NCBI GenBank assembly: GCA_964484065.1
Contig: CAZAEW010000008.1
Location: 28,908-92,907 of the forward strand
Direction: 5' to 3'
DNA: 64,000 bases
From: JAEVLT01 sp964484065
GTDB taxonomy: Bacteria; Bacillota; Bacilli; Bacillales; Cytobacillaceae
In this document: positions 24,652-34,141 of the stretch, in pieces
Layout of the letters: each line of letters begins with the position of its first letter
Position numbering within the stretch: position 1 is the first letter of the stretch
Translations under genes and position numbers: made by a program
The notes under the pieces: generated by a model
Database searches by the model: none
What the model was told of the DNA's origin: nothing
The model's input: only the letters and a program-made list of their open reading frames with translations

Positions 24652-24656
24652 ATTTT

Positions 24657-24806
24657 TCAGCTATTTAATTGATCATCATCTTTTTCGTAAGCAATGACCA
24701 CTACTTTTTTGTTCGATTCTTCGCTTAATGTTTCTTCAAATGATTTAATGCGATTAACTAGTGAAGGTGAAAGTTCGGCTGCTACATAATTGTTTTCGTT
24801 GTTCAT
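24657..24806 (-). CDS. small acidic hypothetical protein (49 aa)
   Basis: AAAGGAGTGATG precedes an ATG and 49 codons (MNNENNYVAAELSPSLVNRI, then a charged part ending AYEKDDDQLNS). There is no signal or membrane segment. It is followed at once by a terminator. It is probably a real soluble small protein; function unknown. Confidence 0.6.
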   Translation of the reverse strand: MNNENNYVAAELSPSLVNRIKSFEETLSEESNKKVVVIAYEKDDDQLNS

Positions 24807-24903
24807 AATATCATCACTCCTTTAATGATATTATGTCATCTGCATGGACACATTATTCAGCTTCTCATACAAGCTCCTGCGTTAGAAAAACGAGTGATTA
24901 CTT

Positions 24904-25698
24904 TTATCCTTCAGCATTTAGTTTCTTTAAAATGTCAAAAAGCTCTCCTAAATGAGTAATTTCAAAAGTTGGAATGACTTCATTACGTTCTTTATTATGA
25001 CGGTTTACCCAGACGGACTTTATTCCGGCCCGGTTGGCCCCAAGAATATCGGTCATTAAATTATCCCCAACCATGATTACTTCTTCTTTTTTAAATGACA
25101 TTAATGACAAGGCATGTTCAAAAATAGACGGATCCGGTTTGCCTCTTCCAAAATCTCCAGAAATGACAATCTGATCAAAATAAGGAGAAATCTCCGGTGT
25201 GATGGTAAGCTTTGTATTCTGAAGATCAGGAGACCCGTTCGTTAAGAGCAAAAGCTTGTACTTTCCTTTTAATGCTTCCAATGTTTCAAACGTTTCATCG
25301 TAGACAAACGGCGTTTTACGGCGCTCCTCCGGAAAACGTTCCCCTAACTCGTATCCAAAATCAGGATCTTCAATACCCATTGCTTTTAATCCTGCCGTCC
25401 AGGCATCTTTGCGATATCCCGGAACAATGCTGCTCATTTTTCTAAAATTTTCGTGGTTATCTAAAAAGTTCCCCCATAAACCTTCAAACGGGTTAATCCC
25501 GATCATTTTTGTGAATTCGTATGTTTCGTAGGAAGAGTACAACTTCCTTGCTGCTTCCCGGACAGCTTCTTCAAATTTATCGGGATCAATTCCATATCGT
25601 TCCTCTGCAGCTTTACATGTCGCAACAAATGCTTCTTTAATGCTTTTTTGATCCCAAAGGAGTGTGTCATCTAAATCAAAAAAAATTGCTTTAATCAT
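24904..25698 (-). CDS. HAD-family hydrolase (HAD-IA, YsaA-like)
   Basis: The 264-residue phosphatase has motif I FFDLDDTLLWD (Asp8/Asp10), motif II LLLTNGSPDLQ, the Lys in GRGKPDPSIFEHAL and motif IV MVGDNLMTDILGA. The long helical C1 cap is typical of HAD subfamily IA. It resembles B. subtilis YsaA or YjjG-like nucleotidases; which substrate applies cannot be told from sequence. Single gene. Confidence 0.85.
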   Translation of the reverse strand: MIKAIFFDLDDTLLWDQKSIKEAFVATCKAAEERYGIDPDKFEEAVREAARKLYSSYETYEFTKMIGINPFEGLWGNFLDNHENFRKMSSIVPGYRKDAWTAGLKAMGIEDPDFGYELGERFPEERRKTPFVYDETFETLEALKGKYKLLLLTNGSPDLQNTKLTITPEISPYFDQIVISGDFGRGKPDPSIFEHALSLMSFKKEEVIMVGDNLMTDILGANRAGIKSVWVNRHNKERNEVIPTFEITHLGELFDILKKLNAEG

Positions 25699-25920
25699 TT
25701 TTATGCCTCTCTTTATTACGTTTTTTCTCTCTCCTAGTTTACCATTACTTATTTAATAAAAATATTATTATATGAAATTTCATAATTTTTCAACCCCGGT
25801 TATAAAAAAGCCATTATATACTAGATTAAAATATTATTAACAATTAATTAAATAGCTTGTCAGATGAATAGCCTGCCTGTATGATGAATTTGTTTTAAAA
25901 AACTCCAAAGGAGATTTAAC

Positions 25921-26985
25921 ATGGATTATTTACCAAATGAGACTTCTTTTGAGCCGCGTTCAGGCCGCAAACCAAAACGAAAGTCCAAACGTTTTTTTAG
26001 GATATTTGGAATCATCATTCTGCTCTTAGCTATAGGCGGAGGCAGTTTTTTATATGGAACAGACCAGGGATTGCAGATGAGGAGAATGCTTCTGGGAACG
26101 GTATTCTCGACATATCATCCTGAATATGAAAAATTAATGGAGCTTTTACTTCCAAAGTCAGAAATTGATAAATTGTATGCTGCCAGGAATAATCCTTCGG
26201 CAGGGTCTGAACAATCAACGATTGATAAAGTATCTGGTCAGTCCCATGTAAAAGCCTCCGAACTTTCCAATTATAGTGATTCGATTAAAGTTGATACAGT
26301 TGAAACGGCAAATTATACCGCAAAGATCATGATCATTCCTGATCCAACCACTATTCATGTCGTAGCGACTAAATTTGCTGCAAAAGGACAGGCTCTTTCT
26401 GATTTAATTAAAGAAAATAATGGAGTGGCCGGGATTAATGCCGGCGGATTCTATGATCCAAGCGGCCGGGGCTCCGGAGGGCAAATGACTGGAATCGTTA
26501 TTGGAAATGGGAGAGTGTTAAATGTACCAGGCAATAGGGATACTGCTTCACTTGTCGGTGCTTTCTTAAAAAATGGAGAATTTATTACCGGTACCTACTC
26601 CACAAACCAGTTATTAAAACTTGGCGTGACAGATGCAATCAGCTTTGGTCCTCAGCTTATTGTGAATGGGAAAAATCACGTCACCCCTGCTATTGATGGT
26701 GCATGGGGCTGGGCGCCAAGAACGGCAATTGGTCAAGAAAAAGATGGAAGTATCATCATGATCATTACGGATGGCCGCTTTTATTGGAATAAAACCCATC
26801 GCGGAGCATCCATGTCTGATATGGCACACTTATTCGAAAAATATAATGTAAAAAATGCGATTGCCATGGATGGCGGCGGTTCAACGACAATGATTAAAGA
26901 TGGCGAACTTCAATTAAAGCCTGCAACCAGCACAGCAGTCGGCATGCGTTATCTGCCAAATGCATGGGTTGTCATTCCAAATTAA
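25921..26985 (+). CDS. membrane-anchored phosphodiester glycosidase (NAGPA) domain protein
   Basis: The 354-residue protein has a basic N-terminus (RKPKRKSKRFFR), a single signal-anchor helix (IFGIIILLLAIGGGSFLYG) and an extracellular NAGPA/DUF2233 domain. Signature stretches are GVAGINAGGFYDPSGRG, WAPRTAIGQ and NAIAMDGGGSTTM, the last being the catalytic-region hallmark of the family. Bacterial members are thought to cleave phosphodiester-linked sugars of surface polymers. AAAGGAG precedes the ATG and a terminator follows. Confidence 0.87.
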   Translation: MDYLPNETSFEPRSGRKPKRKSKRFFRIFGIIILLLAIGGGSFLYGTDQGLQMRRMLLGTVFSTYHPEYEKLMELLLPKSEIDKLYAARNNPSAGSEQSTIDKVSGQSHVKASELSNYSDSIKVDTVETANYTAKIMIIPDPTTIHVVATKFAAKGQALSDLIKENNGVAGINAGGFYDPSGRGSGGQMTGIVIGNGRVLNVPGNRDTASLVGAFLKNGEFITGTYSTNQLLKLGVTDAISFGPQLIVNGKNHVTPAIDGAWGWAPRTAIGQEKDGSIIMIITDGRFYWNKTHRGASMSDMAHLFEKYNVKNAIAMDGGGSTTMIKDGELQLKPATSTAVGMRYLPNAWVVIPN

Positions 26986-26992
26986 AAAGTTC

Positions 26993-27020
26993 ACCTTCCC
27001 TATTTCGGGAAGGTTTTTTT
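26993..27020 (+). terminator. terminator of the NAGPA-domain gene
   Basis: ACCTTCCC/GGGAAGGT with a 6-nt loop and a T7 tail. Confidence 0.88.
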
Positions 27021-27099
27021 GTTTTTCTTCAACAAAAAATGGGTTGAATATAAATATTACTTGTAGTAGTATAATGGATAAATGAAATCGGAATATTTG

Positions 27100-27345
27100 A
27101 AATTATCTATGAAAAGGAGTTTGATTCTATTTTTCTTTTTAGAGAGCCTGTGTTTGGTGCAAACAGGCAGAAAAAGGAATCTGTCTCGCCTTGGAGATAT
27201 TCTTCTGAACCGTAAGTAGGAAGAACGGGCTGCAAGCCGTTAATTTTGCTAAAGTAAATGCCTTTACTTGCCGAGGCTGTTTTCGTGAGGAAGCAGCAAA
27301 TGAGGGTGGTACCGCGATTCATTCGCCCCTCTGGTTAAGTAAGGG
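27100..27345 (+). promoter_or_regulatory. T-box leader of leuA (leucine)
   Basis: The T-box sequence AGGGTGGTACCGCG is at 27303-27316. Upstream is a Stem I with apical AGAGAG..GCAAACAGGCAG (about 27140-27171) and pairing GATTC/GAATC (27122-27126 with 27178-27182). Immediately 3' of this pairing is the triplet CTC (27185-27187), a fitting leucine specifier. The 3' part forms a GAGGG..CCCTC terminator that uncharged tRNA-Leu would prevent. Specifier placement is my inference from the fold. Confidence 0.88.
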
Positions 27346-27376
27346 TATTTTTATTTTATAAAGGAGGTTTTATTCG

Positions 27377-28909
27377 ATGGAAAAGAGAGTTTATTTTTTT
27401 GATACGACATTAAGAGATGGTGAACAAACACCCGGTGTAAACCTTAATCAGGAAGAAAAAGTTGAAATTGCCGTTCGTTTAGAGAATTTAGGAATCGATG
27501 TCATTGAAGCCGGATTTGCAGCAGCCTCACCCGGAGATGCTCAAGCTGTAAGAGCAGTTGCAAAAGCTGTTTCGAAACCAACCGTTGTCAGCCTTGCGCG
27601 CGCGAATAAAGCGGATATCGATGCTGTTATCCAAGCCATCGGGGATATTGAAAATACCGGAATCCATATTTTTATTGCTACCTCCCCTATTCACCGTGAA
27701 CGCAAACTAGGAATGACAAAAGAACAAGTTGTCAAAAGAGCTGTGGAAAGTGTTGCGTATGCTTCCCAATATTTTAAGCATATTGAATTTTCCTGTGAGG
27801 ATGCCACCCGTACCGAGTTAGAATTTTTAAGCCACATGGCTGAAAAAGTAATCGAAGCAGGAGCAACGGTTTTAAACTTTCCGGACACAGTAGGATATAC
27901 AACTCCAGAGGAATATTCAAAATTATTTAAGTATGTCATGGAGAATACAAAAGGAATAGAAAAAGCCCGCCTAAGCTGTCACTGTCATGACGACCTGGGA
28001 ATGGCTTTAAGCAACAGCATTGCGGCAATTCAAGCAGGTGCCCTGCAGGTTGAAGGCTGTATTAACGGCATTGGTGAACGGGCCGGCAACGTGGCCCTTG
28101 AAGAGGTCGCGGCTCTGCTGGAAACCCGAAAAGACTATTTCAAAACAGAGACTGGGATTAAATTAACGGAAATCGCCAAGACAAGCAAGCTTATCAGCCG
28201 GCTGACCGGAATTGCCATCCCTCCAAATAAAGCCGTGATCGGCGGAAACGCTTTTGCCCATTCCTCCGGGATTCATCAGGATGGAGTCATCAAGGATAAA
28301 TCGACTTATGAAATTTTACGGCCAGAGAGCGTTGGCTTTACGGAAACAAAATTGGTTTTAGGTAAGCTATCCGGAAGAAATGCTCTTAAGAAACGCTATG
28401 AAGAGCTTGGATATTTTGTGAATGAGGAGCAGCTGAAAGAGATCTTTAAAAACTATAAAGAGTTGACAGACCGGAAAAAAGAAATTTTTGATGAGGATAT
28501 CATTGCCCTTTTAGAAACTCAGCCGGTAAAAGATAAACAGTCCAGCTACGAATTTAAAGACTTGAATCTGCAAATCCTTGGGAATAATCAATACCGCGCG
28601 TTTGTTCATATTATTGGAACTGATCATGCTGTCATTGAGGGTGTCGGCGAAGGAAATGGTCCGATCGATGCGATCTATAAAGGCATTGATTTTGCGCTTA
28701 ATATCGATGTTGAATTAATTGATTACAAGATTAATTCAATCTCAAAAGGGAAAGATTCTCTTGGTGAGGTATTCGTTAAAGTTAGAAATAAAGACTCGCT
28801 GGTTAAAGGCAGAGCAATTAATGTTGATATTATTGTCGCAAGCGCTAACGCATACATGGACGCAATCAACCGTCTCAATATCTTAAATAAAAAATTCTTG
28901 AAAATTTAA
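27377..28909 (+). CDS. leuA: 2-isopropylmalate synthase
   Basis: The 510-residue enzyme condenses acetyl-CoA and 2-oxoisovalerate, the first step of leucine synthesis. The DRE-TIM motif TTLRDGEQTPG, the metal ligands in SCHCHDDLGMA and GIGERAGNVALEE are present, followed by the C-terminal allosteric LeuA dimer domain (about 390-510, with GEGNGPIDAIYKG and RAINVDIIVASANAYMDAIN). AGGAGG precedes the ATG. It stands alone without leuBCD or ilv genes, under its own T-box. Citramalate synthase would be the alternative, but motifs and length fit LeuA. Confidence 0.93.
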   Translation: MEKRVYFFDTTLRDGEQTPGVNLNQEEKVEIAVRLENLGIDVIEAGFAAASPGDAQAVRAVAKAVSKPTVVSLARANKADIDAVIQAIGDIENTGIHIFIATSPIHRERKLGMTKEQVVKRAVESVAYASQYFKHIEFSCEDATRTELEFLSHMAEKVIEAGATVLNFPDTVGYTTPEEYSKLFKYVMENTKGIEKARLSCHCHDDLGMALSNSIAAIQAGALQVEGCINGIGERAGNVALEEVAALLETRKDYFKTETGIKLTEIAKTSKLISRLTGIAIPPNKAVIGGNAFAHSSGIHQDGVIKDKSTYEILRPESVGFTETKLVLGKLSGRNALKKRYEELGYFVNEEQLKEIFKNYKELTDRKKEIFDEDIIALLETQPVKDKQSSYEFKDLNLQILGNNQYRAFVHIIGTDHAVIEGVGEGNGPIDAIYKGIDFALNIDVELIDYKINSISKGKDSLGEVFVKVRNKDSLVKGRAINVDIIVASANAYMDAINRLNILNKKFLKI

Positions 28910-28915
28910 AAATTT

Positions 28916-28961
28916 GATAGAAAAGAAGAGGGAAAAAGGAAACTCCCTCTTCTTTTCTATC
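28916..28961 (+). terminator. terminator of leuA
   Basis: A perfect 18-bp stem (GATAGAAAAGAAGAGGGA and its complement) with a 10-nt loop directly follows the leuA stop. The T-rich 3' arm replaces a separate T-run. Confidence 0.85.
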
Positions 28962-29063
28962 TATTTGGCAAGAAAGCACTGTTAGGTGGATATTACCAGC
29001 CCCTCCTTTCCCTCTTTTTTGATACAATTTGATATGAAATAAGTTTAGGAGGGATGTGAGCGG

Positions 29064-30227
29064 ATGAAGAAACGATATTTTCTCCTTGCTTTGACACTGG
29101 TAATAACCTTTATTGCCGGCTATTTTTCAGGAGTAGTCTTTCCTGCCAACAATCATAATCTCAATGAAAAATCTTCTCTGTCCCATATTAAAAAAAACGG
29201 AAAAGCGAAAAAGTCGGAAAACAATCCGATCCTTAAGGCGATGCCTGAAATAAAAAGCACACAGCCAAAAGTGGTTATTGGTTATGTTCAGGATTTTCGA
29301 AATCCGGATATTGTTGATTATTCAAAACTGACATATGTAAACTACTCCTTTGCCCATCCGACAAAAGATGGCGGTCTGCTCCTTAATGGTCAGATGTCTT
29401 GGGATCACTTAAGAGCAGTGGTTCAAAAGGCTCATCAACAAGGAACAAAGGTCATGCTCGCTGTCGGAGGCTGGTACAATATCCAAGGAGGAGAATCGTA
29501 TAATTATTTCAAGCCGGCTATAACCGACCCGATATCCAGATCAAAGCTTGTTACAGAACTGGTCAATATTGCCGGCCAAGAAAACCTGGATGGAATTGAT
29601 ATCGATTTCGAACATCCTCGAACGCAGGCGGATGCTCAGAACTTGACTGCTTTTACAAAAGAATTAAGCGAAAAACTTCACGATAACAAAAAGGAACTGT
29701 CAGTGGCTGTACAAGCTAAAATAAATGCCGACACACTTACCGAAGCAAACTATGTTGTATATGAACCAGCAATGTTTCAATATGTTGACCATGTGAATAT
29801 CATGGCATATGACGGCCAATGGGACGGCAAATTTAATGCTGCGAATCTTTCCCCCTATCCGTTTGCTGAAAAAATTGTAAACTATTGGACGGACTTATTT
29901 AAGGCCAATAATCTGCCGTTAGAAAAACTGATATTAGGCGTTCCTTGTTATGCACAGCCGGAAAATGCAAATGACAAACAAGTGTCTTATGCTGAAATTA
30001 TTAAAAACAATCCTGCTAATGCGGATAAAGATATGGTCAATATGAACGGAAAAACCTATTATTATAATGGTGAAACAACCATACAAAGGAAAACAAAGCT
30101 TGCCCTTGATCATGGCTTTGGAGGAATGATGCTTTGGGAAGAAGGCCTTGATGCAGTTGGGCAACAAAGCTTAACGGCTGCTGTTTCAAGTGCTTTGAAT
30201 CATTCAGTTGAAGTTTCCCAAAAATAA
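29064..30227 (+). CDS. glycoside hydrolase family 18 protein
   Basis: The 387-residue protein has an N-terminal signal/anchor (YFLLALTLVITFIAGYFSGV). A GH18 barrel follows with VVIGYVQDF, KVMLAVGGW and the catalytic DGIDIDFEHP (acid/base Glu in DxDxE). VNIMAYDGQWDG and FGGMMLWEEGLDA are typical substrate-site strands. It may hydrolyse chitin or spore/peptidoglycan N-acetylglucosamine links. It has no LysM or chitin-binding domain. AGGAGGG precedes the ATG. Confidence 0.88.
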   Translation: MKKRYFLLALTLVITFIAGYFSGVVFPANNHNLNEKSSLSHIKKNGKAKKSENNPILKAMPEIKSTQPKVVIGYVQDFRNPDIVDYSKLTYVNYSFAHPTKDGGLLLNGQMSWDHLRAVVQKAHQQGTKVMLAVGGWYNIQGGESYNYFKPAITDPISRSKLVTELVNIAGQENLDGIDIDFEHPRTQADAQNLTAFTKELSEKLHDNKKELSVAVQAKINADTLTEANYVVYEPAMFQYVDHVNIMAYDGQWDGKFNAANLSPYPFAEKIVNYWTDLFKANNLPLEKLILGVPCYAQPENANDKQVSYAEIIKNNPANADKDMVNMNGKTYYYNGETTIQRKTKLALDHGFGGMMLWEEGLDAVGQQSLTAAVSSALNHSVEVSQK

Positions 30228-30284
30228 GCACAAGATAATCATTTTCCTATATAAGATTCCAGGTTTAAAGGAGAAATGAGTTGC

Positions 30285-30398
30285 ATGGAAGATCATTTTC
30301 ATGAGGACCAGAAAGAAGATCAGAATGAATTTGTTGACTATATTGGTCTCCCATATGTTATTTCCAAATTAATTTACGAAGTAAAAAATGAAGATTAA
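30285..30398 (+). CDS. small acidic hypothetical protein (37 aa)
   Basis: AAAGGAG precedes two in-frame ATGs; the second (30285) has proper spacing. The 37-residue product starts MEDHFHEDQKEDQNEFVDYI and ends ISKLIYEVKNED. The acidic N-terminal part precedes a short amphipathic stretch. It is followed by a shared terminator. Function unknown. Confidence 0.55.
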   Translation: MEDHFHEDQKEDQNEFVDYIGLPYVISKLIYEVKNED

Positions 30399-30412
30399 CT
30401 CATCTGCTTAAA

Positions 30413-30463
30413 CAAAAAAACGAGCACCATTCAGGGTAATTCGAATGGGTGCCCGTTTTTTTG
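30413..30463. terminator. bidirectional terminator
   Basis: ACGAGCACCATTC pairs with GAATGGGTGCCCGT, flanked by A7 and T7. It separates convergent small genes. Confidence 0.88.
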
Positions 30464-30464
30464 T

Positions 30465-30710
30465 TTAACCCGTTTGTTCCTCTGTCTCCGCGGAAAGCAG
30501 ACTTCTTTTGCGCGGAATTTGAGTTAATTCAGACCTCTTTAACAAATAATGCAAATGCTGAATCGGCATAGAGCCATGACCTTTTCCTTCCCCAAGCGTA
30601 AATTGAATCGTGACACCGTTATCGCGGATAACGGTTAATGCCTCTGCTGAATTAAAAAAACCTTTTACATTTTGTGAAATCTGATAGATCGTTCCTGTTT
30701 CGATCGGCAT
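30465..30710 (-). CDS. hypothetical protein (81 aa)
   Basis: The ATG at 30710 has AAAGGAG with 8 nt spacing, better than an upstream in-frame start at 30734. The product MPIETGTIYQISQNVKGFFN, then ALTVIRDNGVTIQFTLGEGK, looks like a small beta-rich soluble domain with a basic tail. I do not recognise the family. Confidence 0.6.
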   Translation of the reverse strand: MPIETGTIYQISQNVKGFFNSAEALTVIRDNGVTIQFTLGEGKGHGSMPIQHLHYLLKRSELTQIPRKRSLLSAETEEQTG

Positions 30711-30825
30711 TTTTTTCGCTCCTTTGTTATTCATCTATCTAGTATGTGAATTTCTATTTGTTTTATACATTAGACGAAATCGTTTTCTTTTTGATAAATA
30801 ACAAAGAAAGTTTCAAAAAATGATA

Positions 30826-32256
30826 TTACGATAATGATATCGAGATGTACTTGGTCTCAAGAAATTCCTCAATCCCTTGGTGTCCGCCTTCTCTGCCAAG
30901 ACCACTCTGCTTGTATCCGCCAAACGGAGCTTGAGCAATGGACGGAACTCCATCATTTAAACCAACGATTCCATACTCCAGTTGCTCACAGGTATAAATA
31001 GCTTTGCTTATGTTTTCTGTAAATACATAAGCCGCCAAGCCGTAAACAGTATTATTGGCTCTTTTGATAGCTTCTTCCGGTGTTTTGAACAAAGCGATCG
31101 GCGCTAGGGGACCAAACGTTTCTTGATTCATGCAAAGCATATCTTCTGTTGCATGAATCAAGACTGTTGGTTCAAAGAAGTATCCTCCATTAAGGAGAAC
31201 TCGATTGCCTCCGGCTGCAATGGTTCCGCCCTTCTCAACTGCATCAGCAAGATGCGCCTCGATTTTTTTCAGTGCATGATGGTCGATCAGTGGGCCAATT
31301 TGCGTTCCTTCTTCGAGACCATTTCCGATTTTTAATTTTTTCACCGCTGCTGTAAATTTTTTTATAAATAATTCGGATATGGATTCTTGGACATAGATGC
31401 GGTTTGCACAAACGCATGTTTGTCCGGCATTCCTGAATTTTGAGGCGATTGCTCCTGCGACAGCTTTATCTAAATCTGCATCTTCAAAAACAATGAGAGG
31501 AGCATGGCCTCCCAGCTCAAGTGAGATTTTTTTTACAGTATCTGCTGCACCACGCATTAACAATTTTCCTACTTCAGTTGACCCTGTAAAGGTTATTTTT
31601 CTTACCCTCTGATCTTGAAGCCACGTTTCTCCAATCTCTTGGGCATCGCCTGTAATCACATTGAGAACGCCTTTGGGAATACCGGCGCTTTCGGCCAATT
31701 CCAACAGCTTCAGTGCGGTTAATGGTGTTTGTTCAGCGGGTTTGACAACCACTGTACAGCCGGCTGCCAAAGCTGGGGCAACTTTTCGTGTTATCATGGC
31801 TGCCGGAAAATTCCATGGAGTAATCGCTGCGACAACCCCAACAGGCTGCTTTAAAACCATAATCCGTTTGTTTTCATGGGATGCTGGAATGGTTTCCCCG
31901 TAAATTCTCTTGCCTTCTTCAGCGAACCATAAAACAAAGCTATTTGCATATTCTACCTCTCCAACAGCCTCTGACAAAGGTTTACCTTGTTCACGGGTCA
32001 TAATTTCCGCTATTTCTGTTTTGCTTTCTTCAATCAATTTATGCCATTTCATTAAAAATTCGCTTCGCTGCGAGGCTGTTAATTTGGACCAAAGAGGAAA
32101 TGCATCATAAGCGGCATCCACTGCCTTTTTTGCTTCTTCTTTTCCGCCGTTTGGAACGGAATCGATTACTTCCCCGTCTGCAGGATTGATGACAGGAATG
32201 ACAGCCTCCCTTTTATGAATGATTTCTTCTCCATGGTCCTTTCGCTGGTTTGTCAT
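30826..32256 (-). CDS. gabD: NAD(P)-dependent succinate-semialdehyde dehydrogenase-like
   Basis: A 476-residue aldehyde dehydrogenase with PWNFPAAMITRKVAPALAAG (the substrate-tunnel Asn), FTGSTEVGKLL for cofactor binding, catalytic Glu in LELGGHAPLIVF and the nucleophile in NAGQTCVCANR. TREQGKPLSEAVGEV and GLNDGVPSIAQAPFGG are typical of the GabD/succinate-semialdehyde group. GABA aminotransferase is not adjacent, so other semialdehydes remain possible. The ATG at 32256 follows GGGGGAG; the ATG at 32271 would lie inside that site. Confidence 0.83.
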   Translation of the reverse strand: MTNQRKDHGEEIIHKREAVIPVINPADGEVIDSVPNGGKEEAKKAVDAAYDAFPLWSKLTASQRSEFLMKWHKLIEESKTEIAEIMTREQGKPLSEAVGEVEYANSFVLWFAEEGKRIYGETIPASHENKRIMVLKQPVGVVAAITPWNFPAAMITRKVAPALAAGCTVVVKPAEQTPLTALKLLELAESAGIPKGVLNVITGDAQEIGETWLQDQRVRKITFTGSTEVGKLLMRGAADTVKKISLELGGHAPLIVFEDADLDKAVAGAIASKFRNAGQTCVCANRIYVQESISELFIKKFTAAVKKLKIGNGLEEGTQIGPLIDHHALKKIEAHLADAVEKGGTIAAGGNRVLLNGGYFFEPTVLIHATEDMLCMNQETFGPLAPIALFKTPEEAIKRANNTVYGLAAYVFTENISKAIYTCEQLEYGIVGLNDGVPSIAQAPFGGYKQSGLGREGGHQGIEEFLETKYISISLS

Positions 32257-32376
32257 TTTCCACTCCCCCATTCACTTTTCTCGTTAAAATGTAACTATAA
32301 TAAGATTATTCCTTTTATTTATTCAAATCCACTGCCTCTTTATATTCTAAAAATTATTTCATGAAAATAAAAAGTA

Positions 32377-32410
32377 AAAAAAGCGTTTACCATAAGATAA
32401 ACGCTTTTAA
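32377..32410. terminator. terminator of ilvE
   Basis: AAAAGCGTTTA/TAAACGCTTTT stem with A- and T-rich ends, just past the minus-strand stop at 32420. Confidence 0.85.
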
Positions 32411-32419
32411 TGTATCCAT

Positions 32420-33490
32420 TTATAATTTAACAACCCAGCCAAAAGGATCTGGCTTTGTACCGTTTTGAATTCCAGTTAATGTATCGTATAATTCCTTTGT
32501 TAATTTGCCGATTTCACCGTTATTCACAACCATCTTTTCATTTTTCCAGAAGAATTCTCCAATTGGTGAAATGACAGCTGCTGTTCCTGTTCCGAAGGCT
32601 TCTTCTAGTACCCCTTCTTTATGGGCTTGAACGATGTCATCGATGGAAATTTTTCTCTCAACAACTGGAACGTCCCAGTGTTTTAAGAGCTGGATGATGG
32701 AATCTCTTGTTACGCCCTCCAGTATACTTCCATTTAATGCAGGAGTGATGACTTCTCCGTTGATTTTAAAGAAAATATTCATACTTCCTACTTCTTCTAT
32801 GTACCTATTTTCTTTGCCATCAAGCCATAAGACCTGAGAATACCCTATTTTGCTGGATTCCTCCTGGGCTTTTAAGCTGCTTGCATAATTCCCTCCTGTT
32901 TTTGCGGTGCCGGTACCTCCGGCAACAGCGCGGACATAATGCTGCTCAACTGAAATTTTAACAGGATTAATCCCTTCTTTGTAATACGACCCAACAGGAG
33001 ACAAGATGATCATAAACAGATAATGGCTTGAAGGAGCCACACCCAAATATGGTTCAGTTGAGATGATAAAAGGGCGAATGTAAAGTGAAGTTCCCTCTGC
33101 CTTAGGTATCCAATCACGATCCACTGTAAGCAGCTGTTTTAATGCTTCTATTGCGAATTCCTCATCAATGTGGGGAATACATAAACGGTCATTGGATTGG
33201 TTTAAGCGTTTAAAATTCCGGTCGGGCCGAAATAATAGTACTTGTTCATCCTTTGTAAAGTATGCTTTTAACCCTTCGAATACGGTTTGGCCATAATGAA
33301 AGACCATGCAGGAAGGATCCAAAGTAACGGGTTGATAAGGAATAATACGGGCATCATGCCAGCCCTGTCCTTCATCGTAGTTCATCATAAACATATGATC
33401 CGTAAAGTGCTTCCCAAATCCTAGTTTATCCGCATCTGGTTTCGGTTTTTTATTTGGATTTAGGGTGGTTTTAATTTGGATATCTTTCAT
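32420..33490 (-). CDS. ilvE: branched-chain amino acid aminotransferase
   Basis: The 356-residue PLP fold-type IV enzyme has GQTVFEGLKAYFTKD, the PLP region GGTGTAKTGGNYASSLKAQEE with the Schiff-base Lys, YIEEVGSMNIFF and GSILEGVTRDSI. It interconverts leucine, isoleucine and valine with their 2-oxo acids and so serves both synthesis (with leuA) and breakdown (feeding the yng operon). Length and motifs fit the larger YwaA/YbgE type of Bacillus. Single gene with its own terminator. Confidence 0.93.
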   Translation of the reverse strand: MKDIQIKTTLNPNKKPKPDADKLGFGKHFTDHMFMMNYDEGQGWHDARIIPYQPVTLDPSCMVFHYGQTVFEGLKAYFTKDEQVLLFRPDRNFKRLNQSNDRLCIPHIDEEFAIEALKQLLTVDRDWIPKAEGTSLYIRPFIISTEPYLGVAPSSHYLFMIILSPVGSYYKEGINPVKISVEQHYVRAVAGGTGTAKTGGNYASSLKAQEESSKIGYSQVLWLDGKENRYIEEVGSMNIFFKINGEVITPALNGSILEGVTRDSIIQLLKHWDVPVVERKISIDDIVQAHKEGVLEEAFGTGTAAVISPIGEFFWKNEKMVVNNGEIGKLTKELYDTLTGIQNGTKPDPFGWVVKL

Positions 33491-33654
33491 TATTTGTCCC
33501 CCTTATGTCTATCTGTTCTTCTTTCCTTGCTCGGGAAAAATTACCTCTTCCATTTTAATTTACTCCACTTATCTTTAAAATAAAAGGTTAAAATAAATAA
33601 ATAAGTTGAATTTTAAGAAGAATCACTTTTGTGAAGCACCGCCCTTTTCCATAC

Positions 33655-33690
33655 AAAAAAGACTTTCCCGATCATTCAGGAAGGTCTTTT
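33655..33690 (-). terminator. terminator of phaP-phaJ
   Basis: On the minus strand AAAGACCTTCC pairs with GGGAAAGTCTTT, followed by T6. It lies 15 bp past the phaJ stop. Confidence 0.85.
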
Positions 33691-33704
33691 CCGCATATAT
33701 AAAG

Positions 33705-34121
33705 TTAACTTTTTTTCATTACCGCAGCATCTCCATCAATGATGGTCTCGCCGCGCTGATTCACAACAGTTGTTTGCAAAAGGATAATCTTTTTCTTATC
33801 AATCTTTTCCAGGACGGTTACTGTAGCTGTTACAGTATCCCCGATATGAACGGGAGCAATAAATTTCAAATTCTGAGACAGATAGATGGTATTGATTCCT
33901 GGCAACTTCATTCCGATCACAGAAGAAATAAAGCCTGCGGTTAAAATACCATGAGCTATTCGCTCTTTAAAAAGGGTTTGTTTCGCATATTCTTTATCGA
34001 CATGGAGCGGATTAAAATCACCGGTAATTCCTGCAAATTGATAAATATCCGATTCGGATATGGTTTTGGAGAAGCTTGCTTGATCCCCAACTTTTATTTC
34101 CTCATAAGTAAGTTCATGCAT
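33705..34121 (-). CDS. phaJ: MaoC-like (R)-specific enoyl-CoA hydratase
   Basis: The 138-residue hotdog hydratase carries the hydratase-2 motif FAGITGDFNPLHVDKEYA with the catalytic Asp/His pair (about Asp35/His40) and AHGILTAGFIS. PhaJ-type enzymes make (R)-3-hydroxyacyl-CoA from enoyl-CoA for PHA synthase. It lies 20 bp after phaP in the same operon, divergent from phaRBC, so this role is well supported. It is a single-domain protein of normal length. Confidence 0.87.
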   Translation of the reverse strand: MHELTYEEIKVGDQASFSKTISESDIYQFAGITGDFNPLHVDKEYAKQTLFKERIAHGILTAGFISSVIGMKLPGINTIYLSQNLKFIAPVHIGDTVTATVTVLEKIDKKKIILLQTTVVNQRGETIIDGDAAVMKKS

Positions 34122-34141
34122 AAGGTTTTAACATCTCCAGA

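Noticed and set aside
24576..24656. Possible cobalamin riboswitch before cbiA
   Set aside because: The region is under 100 bp, carries only a terminator hairpin and lacks a B12-box-like sequence.
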